A stretch of 64,000 nucleotides of DNA, taken from the NCBI GenBank assembly GCA_035556715.1, contig DATMER010000105.1, forward strand, positions 124,001 to 188,000. The letters are read 5' to 3'. The stretch's first letter is position 1. Each line of letters starts with the position of its first letter. The DNA comes from DATMER01 sp035556715 (GTDB lineage: Bacteria > Acidobacteriota > Thermoanaerobaculia > Multivoradales > UBA5704). Below the pieces are notes generated by a model. The model ran no database searches and had not been told where the DNA came from. It saw only the letters and a program-made list of their open reading frames with translations. Both the position numbers and the translations under genes were made by a program. Of this stretch, positions 1 to 12,611 are shown one piece after another.

Positions 1-3316
<3,316 letters not shown>

Positions 3317-3324
3317 GGAAAGGC

Positions 3325-3348
3325 GGGCACCGGCGCGAGCCGGTGCCC
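3325..3348. terminator. Hairpin between convergent genes
   Basis: A perfect 10-bp inverted repeat (GGGCACCGGC / GCCGGTGCCC) with a GCGA loop sits between the stop codons of the amidohydrolase and the metalloprotease. There is no T-tract on either side, so it may stop transcription weakly or only protect mRNA 3' ends. Confidence 0.45.
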
Positions 3349-3358
3349 CTGAGAGCGC

Positions 3359-4813
3359 TCAGATGTCGAACCGGACGCTCACGAAGAAGTTGCTGCAACT
3401 GCTGGTGGTCGGGAAGCCGGTGCCGGCCTTCCAGAACCCCTGGTAGGCGATCAGGGGCGAGTTCGTGAAGGAGTTGTAGAGCGATGTGGGCGAGCTCGGG
3501 CTGCAAGGGCTCTTCGCCTGCTTCGTGTTGGTGTTGACCGAGACCCGGTAGAGGGTGCCGGCCGTGATGGCGACCGGGGTCGACAGCGTGCCATAGGTCC
3601 ACCCCTGCCCGAAGCCCGGGGCAGAGAGAGGGACCGTCCCGAGGGACACGCCGGTGTTGCTCCAGAGGGTGGCGGTATGGCTGCCGGTCTCTCCCAACGC
3701 CCAGTAGAACCCGAGGTGCGTGATGTACCCGGAATCCGTCGTGCCGAACTGGGTCCCGACCTCATAGACCCCGCCCGTGTCGTTCTCCTGATCCGGGCTC
3801 CAGCTCTCCGGGAAGAGGTACAGCCGGCAGATGATGGCCTTCGGGGACCCGGAGATGTCCCCGTTCGTCCCCCCGGTGTACTTGAGGCTCACGGTCTGCC
3901 AGGTGCCGGTCTTGAAGGCTACAGCGGTGTTGCGAGAGAACCCATGCTCGCCGTCCCCCTTGCCCGCGGCGAACAGGTCCGCTCGGTACTGATCGGCCAG
4001 GACGATGTCGTACAGCGTGGAGTTCCTCTTCAGCTCGAGGTACACGGGATCGTTTGGCGAGTCCGAGTTCCAGACCCAGCCGGAGATGGTCCGGCAGTTC
4101 GCCGTTTCGAGGTAGCCTTCGTAGGCGGGACCCACCGGATAGCGGTTCGTCACGCACTGGAGGCCGTTGAGGTCATCGGTGGCGAGCGACCGCCCCGCAG
4201 TATTGCAGGATGAGCCGCCCATGGTGGCGGTGGCGAATGCCGGATCCGAGCTGGGGAGATGACCGAGCCCTAGGGAGTGTCCGAGCTCGTGCGTAGCGAT
4301 GGCCTGGGTGTCGAGCGGCGTGCCGGCAGCCGTGTCCGGACAGTTGCTCGTGTGCGTGCCGTCGGTCCTCCAGTCCATGAGCTCGTTGAAGACGATGTCG
4401 ACCTCCTGCAGCACCTGCCCGGACAGGTCCATCACGGTGATGGCATGGCACGCATTGACCGAGCAGAGGGACGTGCTGGTATCTGCCCAGACCAGCGTGT
4501 TCTGGCTGTCGCTGAGGTTGAGCCCGTTGCCCGTGGTGCCGGCGTAGTTGAGGACGTGGTCGGACTGGGACGCGTTGGTCCAGGTGGCCATGGCGGCCTG
4601 GAGCGCGGACGCCTTGCCCGAGCCCTGGCCTCCGGTGTTGTGGTACCAGTTGAAGGTGCCCACGGTCGAAGGCCAGTGCACGAAGCCGTTGTTGCTGTCG
4701 CATGCCACGGCGGTGTTCGGGGCCTGGAACATCCGGTAGGCGCTGGCCGGCCAGGCGGCCGCGGCCATCAGGGCGAAGGCGGCGAAGCGGAAGGTCGTAG
4801 TCTTGAGGCTCAT
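3359..4813 (-). CDS. Secreted matrixin-like zinc metalloprotease with DUF4082-like C-terminus
   Basis: The 484-aa protein starts with a Sec signal peptide (hydrophobic stretch ~9-22, likely cut after PASA). The metzincin zinc motif HELGHSLGLGH lies at 175-185 (HExxHxxGxxH) with a Met-turn candidate ATMGG near 196-200, so the catalytic half is complete. The last ~130 residues resemble DUF4082 (FYWALGETGSHTATLWSNTG, then TPVAITAGTLYRVSV), a beta-sandwich often attached to secreted hydrolases. The start codon lies one base after the stop of the upstream gene, so the two are co-transcribed. It probably degrades extracellular protein or peptidoglycan-linked substrates; the target is not predictable. 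Confidence 0.88.
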   Translation of the reverse strand: MSLKTTTFRFAAFALMAAAAWPASAYRMFQAPNTAVACDSNNGFVHWPSTVGTFNWYHNTGGQGSGKASALQAAMATWTNASQSDHVLNYAGTTGNGLNLSDSQNTLVWADTSTSLCSVNACHAITVMDLSGQVLQEVDIVFNELMDWRTDGTHTSNCPDTAAGTPLDTQAIATHELGHSLGLGHLPSSDPAFATATMGGSSCNTAGRSLATDDLNGLQCVTNRYPVGPAYEGYLETANCRTISGWVWNSDSPNDPVYLELKRNSTLYDIVLADQYRADLFAAGKGDGEHGFSRNTAVAFKTGTWQTVSLKYTGGTNGDISGSPKAIICRLYLFPESWSPDQENDTGGVYEVGTQFGTTDSGYITHLGFYWALGETGSHTATLWSNTGVSLGTVPLSAPGFGQGWTYGTLSTPVAITAGTLYRVSVNTNTKQAKSPCSPSSPTSLYNSFTNSPLIAYQGFWKAGTGFPTTSSCSNFFVSVRFDI

Positions 4814-4814
4814 C

Positions 4815-5408
4815 TTACTTTGCCTCCTTGCGGCCGCCCCGCTGCACCATCTCGCGGACCGACTGCTTCATGGCATTGAAGGGGAGGCCCTCCGCTCCGC
4901 CCAGGGCCTCGGCCTGCCCAGCGCCGTCCGGGACCAGGTCGTGCCTGACGGCCTGGCTGACCGCGCGCAGACCGTCCCTGCCCATCTGGATCTCGAACAC
5001 CCCCTGGCAGTGGTCGCTCACCATGCGGACCCCCTTGGCGCCAGGCAGGTCCCCCCGGCGGAGGAACAGGACGTACGAGCGGCCCGTTTTCAGCTCGGCT
5101 CCGCCGACCACCAGGTTGGTCCGCTCGCCGATCGTCCCGCCCGGGACCATCACCGTGACCTCGCTCTCCTCCAGGTTCCCCTTGAGGACGTCCGACACCG
5201 CCAGCCGGACCTCGGTGACGATGAGGGTCGCCGGCTCGTTCCAGTACGACTGCGCGTCCACGACCTCGCCAGCGACGATCAGCTCGTTTTCGGCCACGAG
5301 GTAATCGAGGCCGACACGGCCAAAGGTCGAGGCGTTCGCCGCGGCCGCCGCCCCGAAAGCGATCAGCCCGCACGCGATACCTCGTTCAACCCATCTCCTG
5401 CAATCCAT
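4815..5408 (-). CDS. Secreted protein of unknown function, metalloprotease operon
   Basis: The 197-aa protein has a signal-peptide-like N-terminus (GLIAFGAAAAANAS, about residues 13-26). The mature part starts with a region of alternating beta-strand character that includes the segments LIVAGEVVDAQSYW, VSDVLKGN and GRSYVLFLRRG. I do not recognise a named family. The stop codon (TAA at 4815-4817) is one base from the ATG of the metalloprotease, so the pair forms an operon, and a role as chaperone, inhibitor or partner of the protease is a reasonable but untested guess. An AGGAGTCCC-like Shine-Dalgarno region precedes the ATG. Confidence 0.72.
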   Translation of the reverse strand: MDCRRWVERGIACGLIAFGAAAAANASTFGRVGLDYLVAENELIVAGEVVDAQSYWNEPATLIVTEVRLAVSDVLKGNLEESEVTVMVPGGTIGERTNLVVGGAELKTGRSYVLFLRRGDLPGAKGVRMVSDHCQGVFEIQMGRDGLRAVSQAVRHDLVPDGAGQAEALGGAEGLPFNAMKQSVREMVQRGGRKEAK

Positions 5409-5515
5409 CAGGGACTCCTTTCATCCAAAGCTCACCCGCTGAAGCGGGGACATCTCTGCCATGCGCCATCGCCCGGCGAAACTCGTCACGCGCCCTGGTA
5501 CGTATACTTTGAGTC

Positions 5516-6106
5516 ATGGCCGGGAAGTCGGGATCGCACGGAATCACAGAGCTGCTGCAGCAATGGGGTACGGGCGACCGGGAGGCGGCCGAGCGGGTCC
5601 TCCCCCTGGTATACGACGAGCTCCGCCGCATGGCCGCCCGCCAGCTCCGGCAGGAGGGGGGCAGGCACACGCTTCAGGCCACCGCCATCGTCAACGAGGC
5701 CTACCTCCGCCTTGCCGGCCAGGGCTTCAACTGGCCGAGCCGCGGCCACTTCTTCGCCTTCGCCGCGCACCTGATGCGGCGCATCCTGGTCGACCACGCG
5801 CGCAAGCGGAACCGTGCCAAGCGCGGCGGCCAGGTGCAGAAGGTCACCCTGGAAGAGATCGAGAAGCTCGGGATGGCGCTCACCGCCGAAGGCCCGGACC
5901 TCGTGGCGCTCGACGACGCGCTCACCCGGCTGGAGGCGCTCGACGCGCGCAAGGCGGCGGTCGTCGAGCTGCGCTTCTTCTCCGGTATGTCCCTCGAGGA
6001 GACGGCCGTCCAGCTCGGCGTCTCCTCCGAGACGGTTGGCCGTGAGTGGCGCCGCGCCAGGGCCTGGCTCTATGACGCGTTGCGCCCGGAGAAGCGCGGC
6101 GCGTGA
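5516..6106 (+). CDS. ECF-family RNA polymerase sigma factor
   Basis: The 196-aa protein has sigma region 2 at about residues 20-95 (VLPLVYDELRRMAARQL, then HTLQATAIVNEAYLRL) and region 4 at about 130-185 (ALDARKAAVVELRFFSGMSLEETA, then SSETVGREWRRARAWL). This sequence type is the ECF subgroup usually encoded beside a Ser/Thr protein kinase. Its stop codon overlaps the GTG start of the kinase gene (GTGA), which supports a functional pair in which kinase signalling controls sigma activity. No anti-sigma factor is seen. Target promoters are not identifiable here. Confidence 0.92.
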   Translation: MAGKSGSHGITELLQQWGTGDREAAERVLPLVYDELRRMAARQLRQEGGRHTLQATAIVNEAYLRLAGQGFNWPSRGHFFAFAAHLMRRILVDHARKRNRAKRGGQVQKVTLEEIEKLGMALTAEGPDLVALDDALTRLEALDARKAAVVELRFFSGMSLEETAVQLGVSSETVGREWRRARAWLYDALRPEKRGA

Positions 6107-8844
6107 GCGAAGCCGAGCGCTACCGGCGGATCGATGCCCTCTTCGCCGAGGCGCTGGAGCAGCCGGCCGCCGACCGCGATGCATTCCTGGACACGGCCTG
6201 CGCCGGAGATGCCGAGCTCCGCCGGGAGGTGGAGCGGCTGCTCGCCGCGGATGAGCAGGCCGGCGAGTTCCTCCAGCGCCCGGCCCTCGTGCCGCCCTCG
6301 GAAGAGCCGCCGCGCCGCCTCGGCCCCTACCGGCTGCTGCGCGAGATCGGCAGCGGAGGGATGGGTACCGTCTACCTCGCGGGCCGCGACGACGCCGAGT
6401 ACGAGCGCAATGTCGCGGTCAAGATCCTGCGCGCCGGCATCGAGGATGAGGAGGCGGTCCACCGCTTCCTCGCGGAGCGCCAGATCCTCGCCCGACTGGA
6501 GCACCCGGGCATCGCCCGGCTCTACGACGGCGGCAGCACCGAGGACGGCCGGCCGTTTCTCGTGATGGAGCTCGTCGACGGCCTGCCGCTGGACGAGTAC
6601 TGCGACGGTCATCAGCTCCCGGTCGATGCGCGGCTGGACCTCTTCCTGAGCGTCTGCGCGGCAGTCCGGCACGCTCACCAGAACCTGCTCGTGCACCGCG
6701 ACCTGAAGCCGGCCAACATCCTGGTGACCCCGGAGGGCGAGCCCAGGCTCCTCGACTTCGGCATCGCCAAGCAGCTCGGCCCCGAAGGCGCCGTGGCCGA
6801 CCTCACGCGCACCGGCTCGCGACTCATGACTCCGAGCTACGCCAGCCCCGAACAGATCCGGGGAGAGCCGATCACGACCGCGAGCGACGTCTACTCGCTC
6901 GGCGTGCTGCTCTACGAGCTGCTCGCCGGTCGCAGCCCTTACCGCGCCGAGACCGGTCTGCCGCACGAGGTGGCGCGGGCCATCTGCGAGCAGGAGCCGG
7001 AGAGGCCGAGCCAGGCCCTGTTCCGCCGCGGACCGGGCGAACCGCCGCCGGAGACCATCGCCCGCGCCCGGGGCACGCGGCCCACGGCGCTTCGCCGGAA
7101 GCTGCGCGGCGACCTCGACAACATCGCCCGGACCGCGCTGCGCAAGGAGCCCGCCCGCCGGTACGCCACCGCGGCCGAGCTCGCCGCCGATATCGGAAGC
7201 CATCTCCACTACCGGCCGGTCGCCGCCCAGCCGGATACCTTGCTGTACCGCATAGGGAAGCTGGTGCGCCGGCATCGCGTCGCGGCAGCGGCGATCGTCG
7301 CCGCCATGGCCGTCGTGCTCGGGTTCGTGCTCGGCCTGGTCGAGCAGGGCCGGCGCCTCGCCCGGGAGCGGGACAAGGCGCGTTACGCGCTGTCGTTCCT
7401 GGTGGATACCTTCCGCCAGGCCGACCCCTATCACACGCGGGGCGAGCGCCTCTCCGCCGAGGAGATCCTCGCGCAGGGGGCCGCCCGGGTGTCGAAGGAG
7501 CTCGCCGGCCAGCCGGACGTCCAGGCGGCGGTGATGGACGCCATCGGCCAGGTCCGCCTCGGGCTTGGACGGGCCGACGCGGCGGAACCGCTGCTGGCCC
7601 GGGCGCTCGAGCTGCGGCGGAGGTCTCCCGCCACCGTTCCCCTCGACCTGGCCGCGAGCCTCGAGCATCTCGCGAGCGCCCGCTACGAGCAGTCCCGGTT
7701 CGCGGAAGCGGAAGCGCTCCTGCGCGAAGCTGTCGCCCTGCACCGGCGCGAGGGCTCCGATCCGGTCGCGCTGGCCGCTGCGCTCAACCAGCTTGGTATG
7801 ACGATCCGCGTCCGGGAGCCCTCGGACGAGGCGGCGGCGCTGCACCGGGAGGCCCTCGGCCTGGCCCGGCGGTCCGAGGGGGCGGGAGGGCCGACGGTGA
7901 CCGCGACCCTGTTCCAGATGGGGCTCCTGGCCCGGGACAAGGGGGACTATGAGGATGCCGAGCGCCTCTACCGGGAGGGGCTGGCGCTCCAGCGGAAGGC
8001 CCTCCCTCCGGCCGATCCGAAGGCCTTGGGCGATCAGGCCGAGCTCGCCGTGATCCTGCTCGACAGCGGGAAGCTCCGGGAAGCCGAGGCCCTGCTGCTG
8101 GAAAACCTGAAGATACAGAGGCAGGTCCTCGGAGGGGATCACCCCGATCTCCTCTCCACCCTCAGCAACCTGGGCATGGCGCGCCTCTCCCTGGGGGACT
8201 ATGCGGGAGCCGAGGATGCCTATCGCCAGGCGCTGGCGCTGCCCCGGTCGACGGGCCGCGAGCTGGACCTCCAGCGCGCTCTCGTGCTGGGGGACCTGGC
8301 GAGCACGCTCCAGGAACAGGGCCGGATCGACGAGTCCGTAGCGCTCTTCACCGAGGCCCTCGAGCTGCGCCGCCGCATCCTGGGGGACCGGCACTCCCTG
8401 GTGGCCCAGGTACTCCTGAACCTCGCCCGGACCGAGCGCATCCGCGGGCACGACGCCCGGGGGCTCGACCTCGCCCGGCAGTCGCTCGCCATCGTCGAGG
8501 AGACCGAGGGACCGGACCATCCGCACGTCGCCGCCATCCTGCGCGAGATCGGCAGGAACCTCATGAAGCAGGGCGACAGCGCCGCGGCCGAGCCCCATCT
8601 CCGCCGCGCGCTCGACCTGCGGACCCGCAGCCTTCCGGCTCAGCATCCCGACCTGGCCTCGGCGCAGATCTCGCTCGCCATGTGCCTGTTCCGGCTCCAC
8701 CGGGATCAGGAGGCGCAGAGCCTGCTGCGGCAGGGGCGCGCCATCCTGGTGGCGAAGTTCGGGGCCGGCGACCTGCGCGTCAGGGAGACCGACGAACAGG
8801 TAGAGGCCCTGCTGCGGAATCGAGCATCTGTCGTGCTACCCTGA
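6103..8844 (+). CDS. Transmembrane Ser/Thr protein kinase with TPR repeats
   Basis: The 913-aa protein starts with GTG overlapping the sigma factor stop. A ~70-residue helical N-terminus precedes the kinase domain: glycine loop GSGGMG at 84-88, catalytic Lys107 (AVKIL), HRDLKPAN with HRD at 198-200, and DFG at 218-220, so it looks active. One transmembrane helix lies near 393-412. The rest is a long array of TPR units (about 480-900), as in kinesin-light-chain-type TPR_12 repeats, presumably a periplasmic or protein-binding sensor half. It likely phosphorylates the sigma factor or its partners; that is inference from gene coupling. Confidence 0.93.
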   Translation: MSEAERYRRIDALFAEALEQPAADRDAFLDTACAGDAELRREVERLLAADEQAGEFLQRPALVPPSEEPPRRLGPYRLLREIGSGGMGTVYLAGRDDAEYERNVAVKILRAGIEDEEAVHRFLAERQILARLEHPGIARLYDGGSTEDGRPFLVMELVDGLPLDEYCDGHQLPVDARLDLFLSVCAAVRHAHQNLLVHRDLKPANILVTPEGEPRLLDFGIAKQLGPEGAVADLTRTGSRLMTPSYASPEQIRGEPITTASDVYSLGVLLYELLAGRSPYRAETGLPHEVARAICEQEPERPSQALFRRGPGEPPPETIARARGTRPTALRRKLRGDLDNIARTALRKEPARRYATAAELAADIGSHLHYRPVAAQPDTLLYRIGKLVRRHRVAAAAIVAAMAVVLGFVLGLVEQGRRLARERDKARYALSFLVDTFRQADPYHTRGERLSAEEILAQGAARVSKELAGQPDVQAAVMDAIGQVRLGLGRADAAEPLLARALELRRRSPATVPLDLAASLEHLASARYEQSRFAEAEALLREAVALHRREGSDPVALAAALNQLGMTIRVREPSDEAAALHREALGLARRSEGAGGPTVTATLFQMGLLARDKGDYEDAERLYREGLALQRKALPPADPKALGDQAELAVILLDSGKLREAEALLLENLKIQRQVLGGDHPDLLSTLSNLGMARLSLGDYAGAEDAYRQALALPRSTGRELDLQRALVLGDLASTLQEQGRIDESVALFTEALELRRRILGDRHSLVAQVLLNLARTERIRGHDARGLDLARQSLAIVEETEGPDHPHVAAILREIGRNLMKQGDSAAAEPHLRRALDLRTRSLPAQHPDLASAQISLAMCLFRLHRDQEAQSLLRQGRAILVAKFGAGDLRVRETDEQVEALLRNRASVVLP

Positions 8845-8870
8845 AGCCACAGTTCCGCAGGAGGCAGGCA

Positions 8871-9677
8871 ATGACTACAAAGAAGGATGGCGAAGGCCAG
8901 CAGGGCAGCTATGTCTTCCGGGTCCGCGAGGACACCCGGCGCTACGTCCAGGACCTGCTCAACGAGAACGACCGCCTGCGCCGGCTCGTCGCGGGGCTGG
9001 AGAGCGACAAGGGACGGCTCCTGACCGAGAAGATGTCGCTCCAGGAGAAGGTCCTGGCTCTGCGCGAGGAGCTCGACCGCATCTACCACGAGCAGACCGA
9101 CCTGCGGCGCCAGCTCGCCGACGTCGAGGCCTCCAACCAGAAGTACTCCCACCAGTACCTGGAGGTCGAAAGCCAGAACAACAACCTGGCCAACCTCTAC
9201 GTGGCCAGCTACCAGCTCCACAGCACCCTCGACCGGGCGGAGGTGGTCTCGGCCATCAAGGAGATCGTCATCAACCTGATCGGCTCCGAGGAGCTGGCGA
9301 TCTACGAGATGAGCGCGGACGGCGCGGCGCTGCGGCTGGTGGGTTGGTTCGGGATCGACCCGGTGACCTACTCCACGGTGCCGGTCGGCTCGGGGATCAT
9401 CGGCAAGACCGCGGTCACGGGCGAGATCTGGCTTCCGGGCAAGGGCATCGAGCTCCAGCCCGCGCCGCGGGAGGTGAACCTGACGGTCTGCGTCCCGTTG
9501 AAGCTGGAGGAGAAGGTGATCGGCGCCCTGGCCATGTTTCGCCTGCTCCCCCAGAAGAGCGGCTTCGAGGCGATCGACTTCGAGCTGTTCAACCTGCTAG
9601 CTACCCACGCCGCCACGGCCCTGTACCTCTCGAAGCTCCACACCGAGAGCCAGGCCGGGGTGAAGTCGCCTTCCTGA
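8871..9677 (+). CDS. Coiled-coil GAF-domain protein
   Basis: The 268-aa protein starts at the ATG at 8871, behind GCAGGAGGCAG. Residues ~20-105 are a strongly heptad-like coiled coil (for example QEKVLALREELDRIYHEQTDL). Residues ~115-260 form a GAF domain (LDRAEVVSAIKEIVINLIGSEELAIYE as its first helix and strand, ending with FNLLATHAATALYLSKL). No kinase or output domain is attached, so it probably senses a small ligand and signals through the coiled coil to another protein. It faces the Crp-type regulator gene with only two bases between the stops. Confidence 0.85.
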   Translation: MTTKKDGEGQQGSYVFRVREDTRRYVQDLLNENDRLRRLVAGLESDKGRLLTEKMSLQEKVLALREELDRIYHEQTDLRRQLADVEASNQKYSHQYLEVESQNNNLANLYVASYQLHSTLDRAEVVSAIKEIVINLIGSEELAIYEMSADGAALRLVGWFGIDPVTYSTVPVGSGIIGKTAVTGEIWLPGKGIELQPAPREVNLTVCVPLKLEEKVIGALAMFRLLPQKSGFEAIDFELFNLLATHAATALYLSKLHTESQAGVKSPS

Positions 9678-9679
9678 CG

Positions 9680-10375
9680 TCAGCGGCAGTAGCGGGCCAG
9701 ATCCTTGCGGTTGAGCACCTTGATCCGGTGGTCGGGCTGCACCGAGATGGCTCCGCGCTGCTTGAGCTCCACGACCACCTGGTTCACCCGCTCGCGGGAG
9801 GCTCCCACGATCTCTCCGAGGTCGCTCTGGGTCAGGCGCAGGGGGATCGTCACCTGGCCTCCCGCCTCCCGGCTGCCATAGCGGTCGGCGAGGGCGAGGA
9901 TCTGGCGGGCGACGCGGCCCGCGACGTCCAGCGTGCAGAGCGCCTGGATCTGCTCGTTCGCGAAGCGCAGGCGGTTCGAGAGCAGCTTCACCAGGTTGTT
10001 GGCCAGCGGGGTCAGGCTGCGCACACAGGTCTGGAATGTGATCCGGTCCATCCAGAGCAGCCGGGACCTTTCCGTGGTCACCACGTTGGCGGAGCGGCCC
10101 GAGCTGTCGATCAGGCTCATCTCCCCCACCGTGTCCCCCCGGCCCAGGAAGGCCAGGATGACCTCGCGGCCATCCTCATGGCTGACGTAGATCTTCACCG
10201 TCCCTTCGAGGATGACGTAGACCACCTCGCCCGGCTGCTCCACGGTGATGAAGTTCGTGCCGGCGGGGACGGAGGAGGAGCGGAGGAGCCCGTTGAGGTA
10301 GGCCAGGTCCTCGGGCGACAGCCCCTGGAAGAGCTCCAGCTCCCCCAGGGTATGGGGATCTTCGACGGCGGCCAC
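9680..10375 (-). CDS. Crp/Fnr-family transcriptional regulator
   Basis: The 231-aa protein has the cyclic-nucleotide-binding fold (about 12-130; VVYVILEGTVKIYV and GDTVGEMSLID are typical of the beta-roll and the phosphate-binding cassette), a long dimerisation helix, and a winged helix-turn-helix at about 165-215 (LTQSDLGEIVGASRERVNQVVVELKQRG). No N-terminal Cys cluster is present, so it is not an oxygen-sensing FNR with an Fe-S cluster. It lies nine bases after the aminotransferase gene on the same strand and may be co-transcribed with it. Confidence 0.9.
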   Translation of the reverse strand: MAAVEDPHTLGELELFQGLSPEDLAYLNGLLRSSSVPAGTNFITVEQPGEVVYVILEGTVKIYVSHEDGREVILAFLGRGDTVGEMSLIDSSGRSANVVTTERSRLLWMDRITFQTCVRSLTPLANNLVKLLSNRLRFANEQIQALCTLDVAGRVARQILALADRYGSREAGGQVTIPLRLTQSDLGEIVGASRERVNQVVVELKQRGAISVQPDHRIKVLNRKDLARYCR

Positions 10376-10384
10376 GAAGGGATT

Positions 10385-11536
10385 CTAGCGCCCGAGCAGC
10401 CCGGCCAGCACTTCCACCCCCCGATCCACCACATCCGGAGGCGCCGCCGTGAAGCAGACGCGCAGGTGCGTGGGGTACGGTCCGAAGCTCGGGCCGGGCG
10501 CCGCGAACAGCCCGCGCTCCACGCAGTCCTCCAGGAACCCGGTGAGTCCCCGGTCGTCCAGGTGGTTCGCCACGTCCAGGAAGAGGAAGGTGCTCCCCTG
10601 GGGCGGATCGAGGCCAAGCCGGGCGGCAGCGCGGTCCCCGACCTCCTTGTAGAGCTTGCGGGCGTTCCCGATCCACTGCCTCCCCGGCTCGCCCATCACC
10701 CGCAGCGCCGCGATCTGGGAGGCCGTGGGCGTGCTGTAGAAGCTGTGCATGCCGATCTTGCGCAGCTCGCCGACCGCTCCGGCCGGACCCACGATGTAGC
10801 CGCAGCGGTTCCCGGCCATCCCGTAGGCCTTGGAGAAGGAGTGGGTGGAGAAGGTGTGCTCGGGCGCCAGGGGGCGGACGTACGTGTGCTCCCCCTCGTA
10901 GACGTAGTCCTCGTAGACTTCGTCGGCGATGAGCCAGAGGTTCTCGCTCACCGCCCAGGCCACCAGGGCCTCGATCCAGGGGCGGGGGATGACCCGGCCG
11001 GTGGGGTTGCTCGGCGTGTTCAGGTAGAGGGCGATGGTGCGGTCCGTCTTCCTGGCCCGGACGGCCTCGACCGCGGTCTCGGGGGAGTCCACAGCGCCGA
11101 AGAAGGGGACGTCCACGGGCACTCCGTGGAAGGAGCGGACGATGCCGGTGATCAGCGGCCAGTGGGGGGCGAGCTGGAGCACCTCGTCGCCCGGGGAGAC
11201 GATGGCGCCGGCCACCGCTCCGAGGCCGCCGGTGGCACCGGTGGCCACCAGCACGTTCTCCCTGCCGGTGGGGACGCCGGTGCGCTCCCGGACCTGCCCG
11301 GCGATGGCGTCGAGCAGGGCGGGCATGCCCTGGGGCGGGGCGTAGCGGTGCATCCCGGGGTGGTCCGCGACCCGGATGTCCTCCATGCGGCACCCCTCGG
11401 CGGGCTCCATCCAGGTGTCGCCGACGTGGAGCGGGTAGACCTCGCCCTGGTAGGTGGCGAGCTTGTGCGCCAGCGCGGAGTAGACGTTGCCGGCGATGTC
11501 CTGGACCGACGGCGAGAACCCGGGATAGGTCGGCAT
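10385..11536 (-). CDS. PLP-dependent class I/II aminotransferase
   Basis: The 383-aa protein is a fold-type I aminotransferase. NTPSNPTG (173-180) binds the cofactor region, Asp205 in IADEVYEDYVYEG should contact the pyridine nitrogen, the Schiff-base lysine is Lys236 in SFSKAYGM, and Arg244 binds phosphate. The family converts an amino acid and a 2-oxo acid into each other; aspartate or aromatic amino acids are the usual substrates, but specificity cannot be read here. The downstream Crp-type gene follows closely on the same strand. Confidence 0.9.
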   Translation of the reverse strand: MPTYPGFSPSVQDIAGNVYSALAHKLATYQGEVYPLHVGDTWMEPAEGCRMEDIRVADHPGMHRYAPPQGMPALLDAIAGQVRERTGVPTGRENVLVATGATGGLGAVAGAIVSPGDEVLQLAPHWPLITGIVRSFHGVPVDVPFFGAVDSPETAVEAVRARKTDRTIALYLNTPSNPTGRVIPRPWIEALVAWAVSENLWLIADEVYEDYVYEGEHTYVRPLAPEHTFSTHSFSKAYGMAGNRCGYIVGPAGAVGELRKIGMHSFYSTPTASQIAALRVMGEPGRQWIGNARKLYKEVGDRAAARLGLDPPQGSTFLFLDVANHLDDRGLTGFLEDCVERGLFAAPGPSFGPYPTHLRVCFTAAPPDVVDRGVEVLAGLLGR

Positions 11537-11553
11537 TGCTTTACCAGGACGCT

Positions 11554-12162
11554 TTACCAGGAAAGGATCAGGCCGATCGAAGCTTCACCCTGGAACAGGC
11601 CCTCGTCGGACCGGAAGCGGTCGTTGCGGTCGTCGAAGCCCGTTTCGAGGTCCACCCAGTAGCCCCGGCCCTCGAAGCGCAGACCGACGTTCTCGGCAAA
11701 GAAGACCTTGACGCCGCCGCCGAGGTTGCCCGAGAAGCGGCTCTCGGCCTCCACATCCGCGCGGTCGGGCTCGATGCGCGCGATGCCGAGCCCGCCGGAG
11801 ACGAAACCGTTCACCTGGCCGGGTCCCCACTGGTAGAGGAAGCCGGCGTTGACCAGGTCGACTGTCACGTCTCCGAGCTCCTGTTCCGGAGTGAAGAGGC
11901 CTGCGTCGACGATGAACTGGCTGTTCTGGCGGTTGGCGATGAACTCGAGCTGCCAGTTGGGGTTCAGCGGAATGTCGAGGATCACTCCAAACATGCCCCC
12001 TTCGTCGACGCGGACGTCGCGTTCCTCGAGGAAGTCGCCGTCGACGTTGAACTCGCCGTCGAAGCGGTAGCCCACCATGGGGGTGATCTCGAAGCGGTGG
12101 GTCTGGGCGAAGGCGGAAGCGGGTATGAGCAGCAGGGCGGCGAGGATGATCGCTTTGCGCAT
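11554..12162 (-). CDS. Outer-membrane beta-barrel protein (OmpA/OmpW-like)
   Basis: I take the start at 12162 (MRKAIIL), because the AAGGAG site lies nine bases upstream; a methionine three codons earlier would sit directly on the ribosome-binding site. The 202-aa product has a signal peptide (AIILAALLLIPASAFA) followed by alternating beta strands such as FEITPMVGYRFDGEFNV, NPNWQLEFIANRQNSQF, VNGFVSGGLGIARI and NVGLRFEGRGYWVDL. The protein ends in SIGLILSW, an aromatic C-terminal residue as required for BAM-dependent assembly. It is a small barrel, probably 8 strands, of unknown function. Confidence 0.85.
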   Translation of the reverse strand: MRKAIILAALLLIPASAFAQTHRFEITPMVGYRFDGEFNVDGDFLEERDVRVDEGGMFGVILDIPLNPNWQLEFIANRQNSQFIVDAGLFTPEQELGDVTVDLVNAGFLYQWGPGQVNGFVSGGLGIARIEPDRADVEAESRFSGNLGGGVKVFFAENVGLRFEGRGYWVDLETGFDDRNDRFRSDEGLFQGEASIGLILSW

Positions 12163-12233
12163 GACAGGCATCTCCTTGGAAGACAGCCGGCCGGAACGCC
12201 GGGTCCAGCACCTCGGTTGTATCATGGACCCGG

Positions 12234-12611
12234 ATGAGCGCCCAAGACACGAAATCACCGATCCCGCCGCCGACATCGCCCACATCGCCAATGCTCACCG
12301 AGGTGCGGAGGATGCCGGAGGAGCGCCGCCTGCGCCTGACCTGGCACGACGGCCACTCGGCCGAGTACGAGTACGATTATCTCCGTGGCTGGTGCCCCTG
12401 CGCCGGCTGCCAGGGCCACAGCGTCCTCAAGATCCATTTCCACCCTCCAGCCTCGCCGGTCACCGCCGAGTCGATCAAGCCGGTAGGCAACTACGCCATC
12501 TCCATCGCCTTCTCGGACGGCCACGGCACAGGCATCTACCGCTTCGACTTCCTGCGCGGGCTCTGCCCGTGCGAGCAGTGCGGCGGGGTGCCGCCGGAGA
12601 TCGAGGGCTAG
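12234..12611 (+). CDS. DUF971 domain protein
   Basis: The 125-aa protein carries the DUF971 fold, also found as the N-terminal domain of gamma-butyrobetaine hydroxylase. Two cysteine motifs are visible: GWCPCAGC near residue 54 and GLCPCEQC near 113, with the family signature of strands around YEYDYLRG and GIYRFDFLRG. The two Cys clusters suggest metal binding. Free-standing DUF971 proteins are often linked to Fe-S cluster metabolism; nothing in this window tests that. Its stop overlaps that of the convergent MobA-like gene within one CTAG. Confidence 0.85.
   Translation: MSAQDTKSPIPPPTSPTSPMLTEVRRMPEERRLRLTWHDGHSAEYEYDYLRGWCPCAGCQGHSVLKIHFHPPASPVTAESIKPVGNYAISIAFSDGHGTGIYRFDFLRGLCPCEQCGGVPPEIEG

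Noticed and set aside
6070..8700. 876-codon open frame opposite the Ser/Thr kinase
   Set aside because: GC-rich coding DNA leaves long open frames on the opposite strand. The translation has no domain pattern, while the + strand shows a complete kinase.
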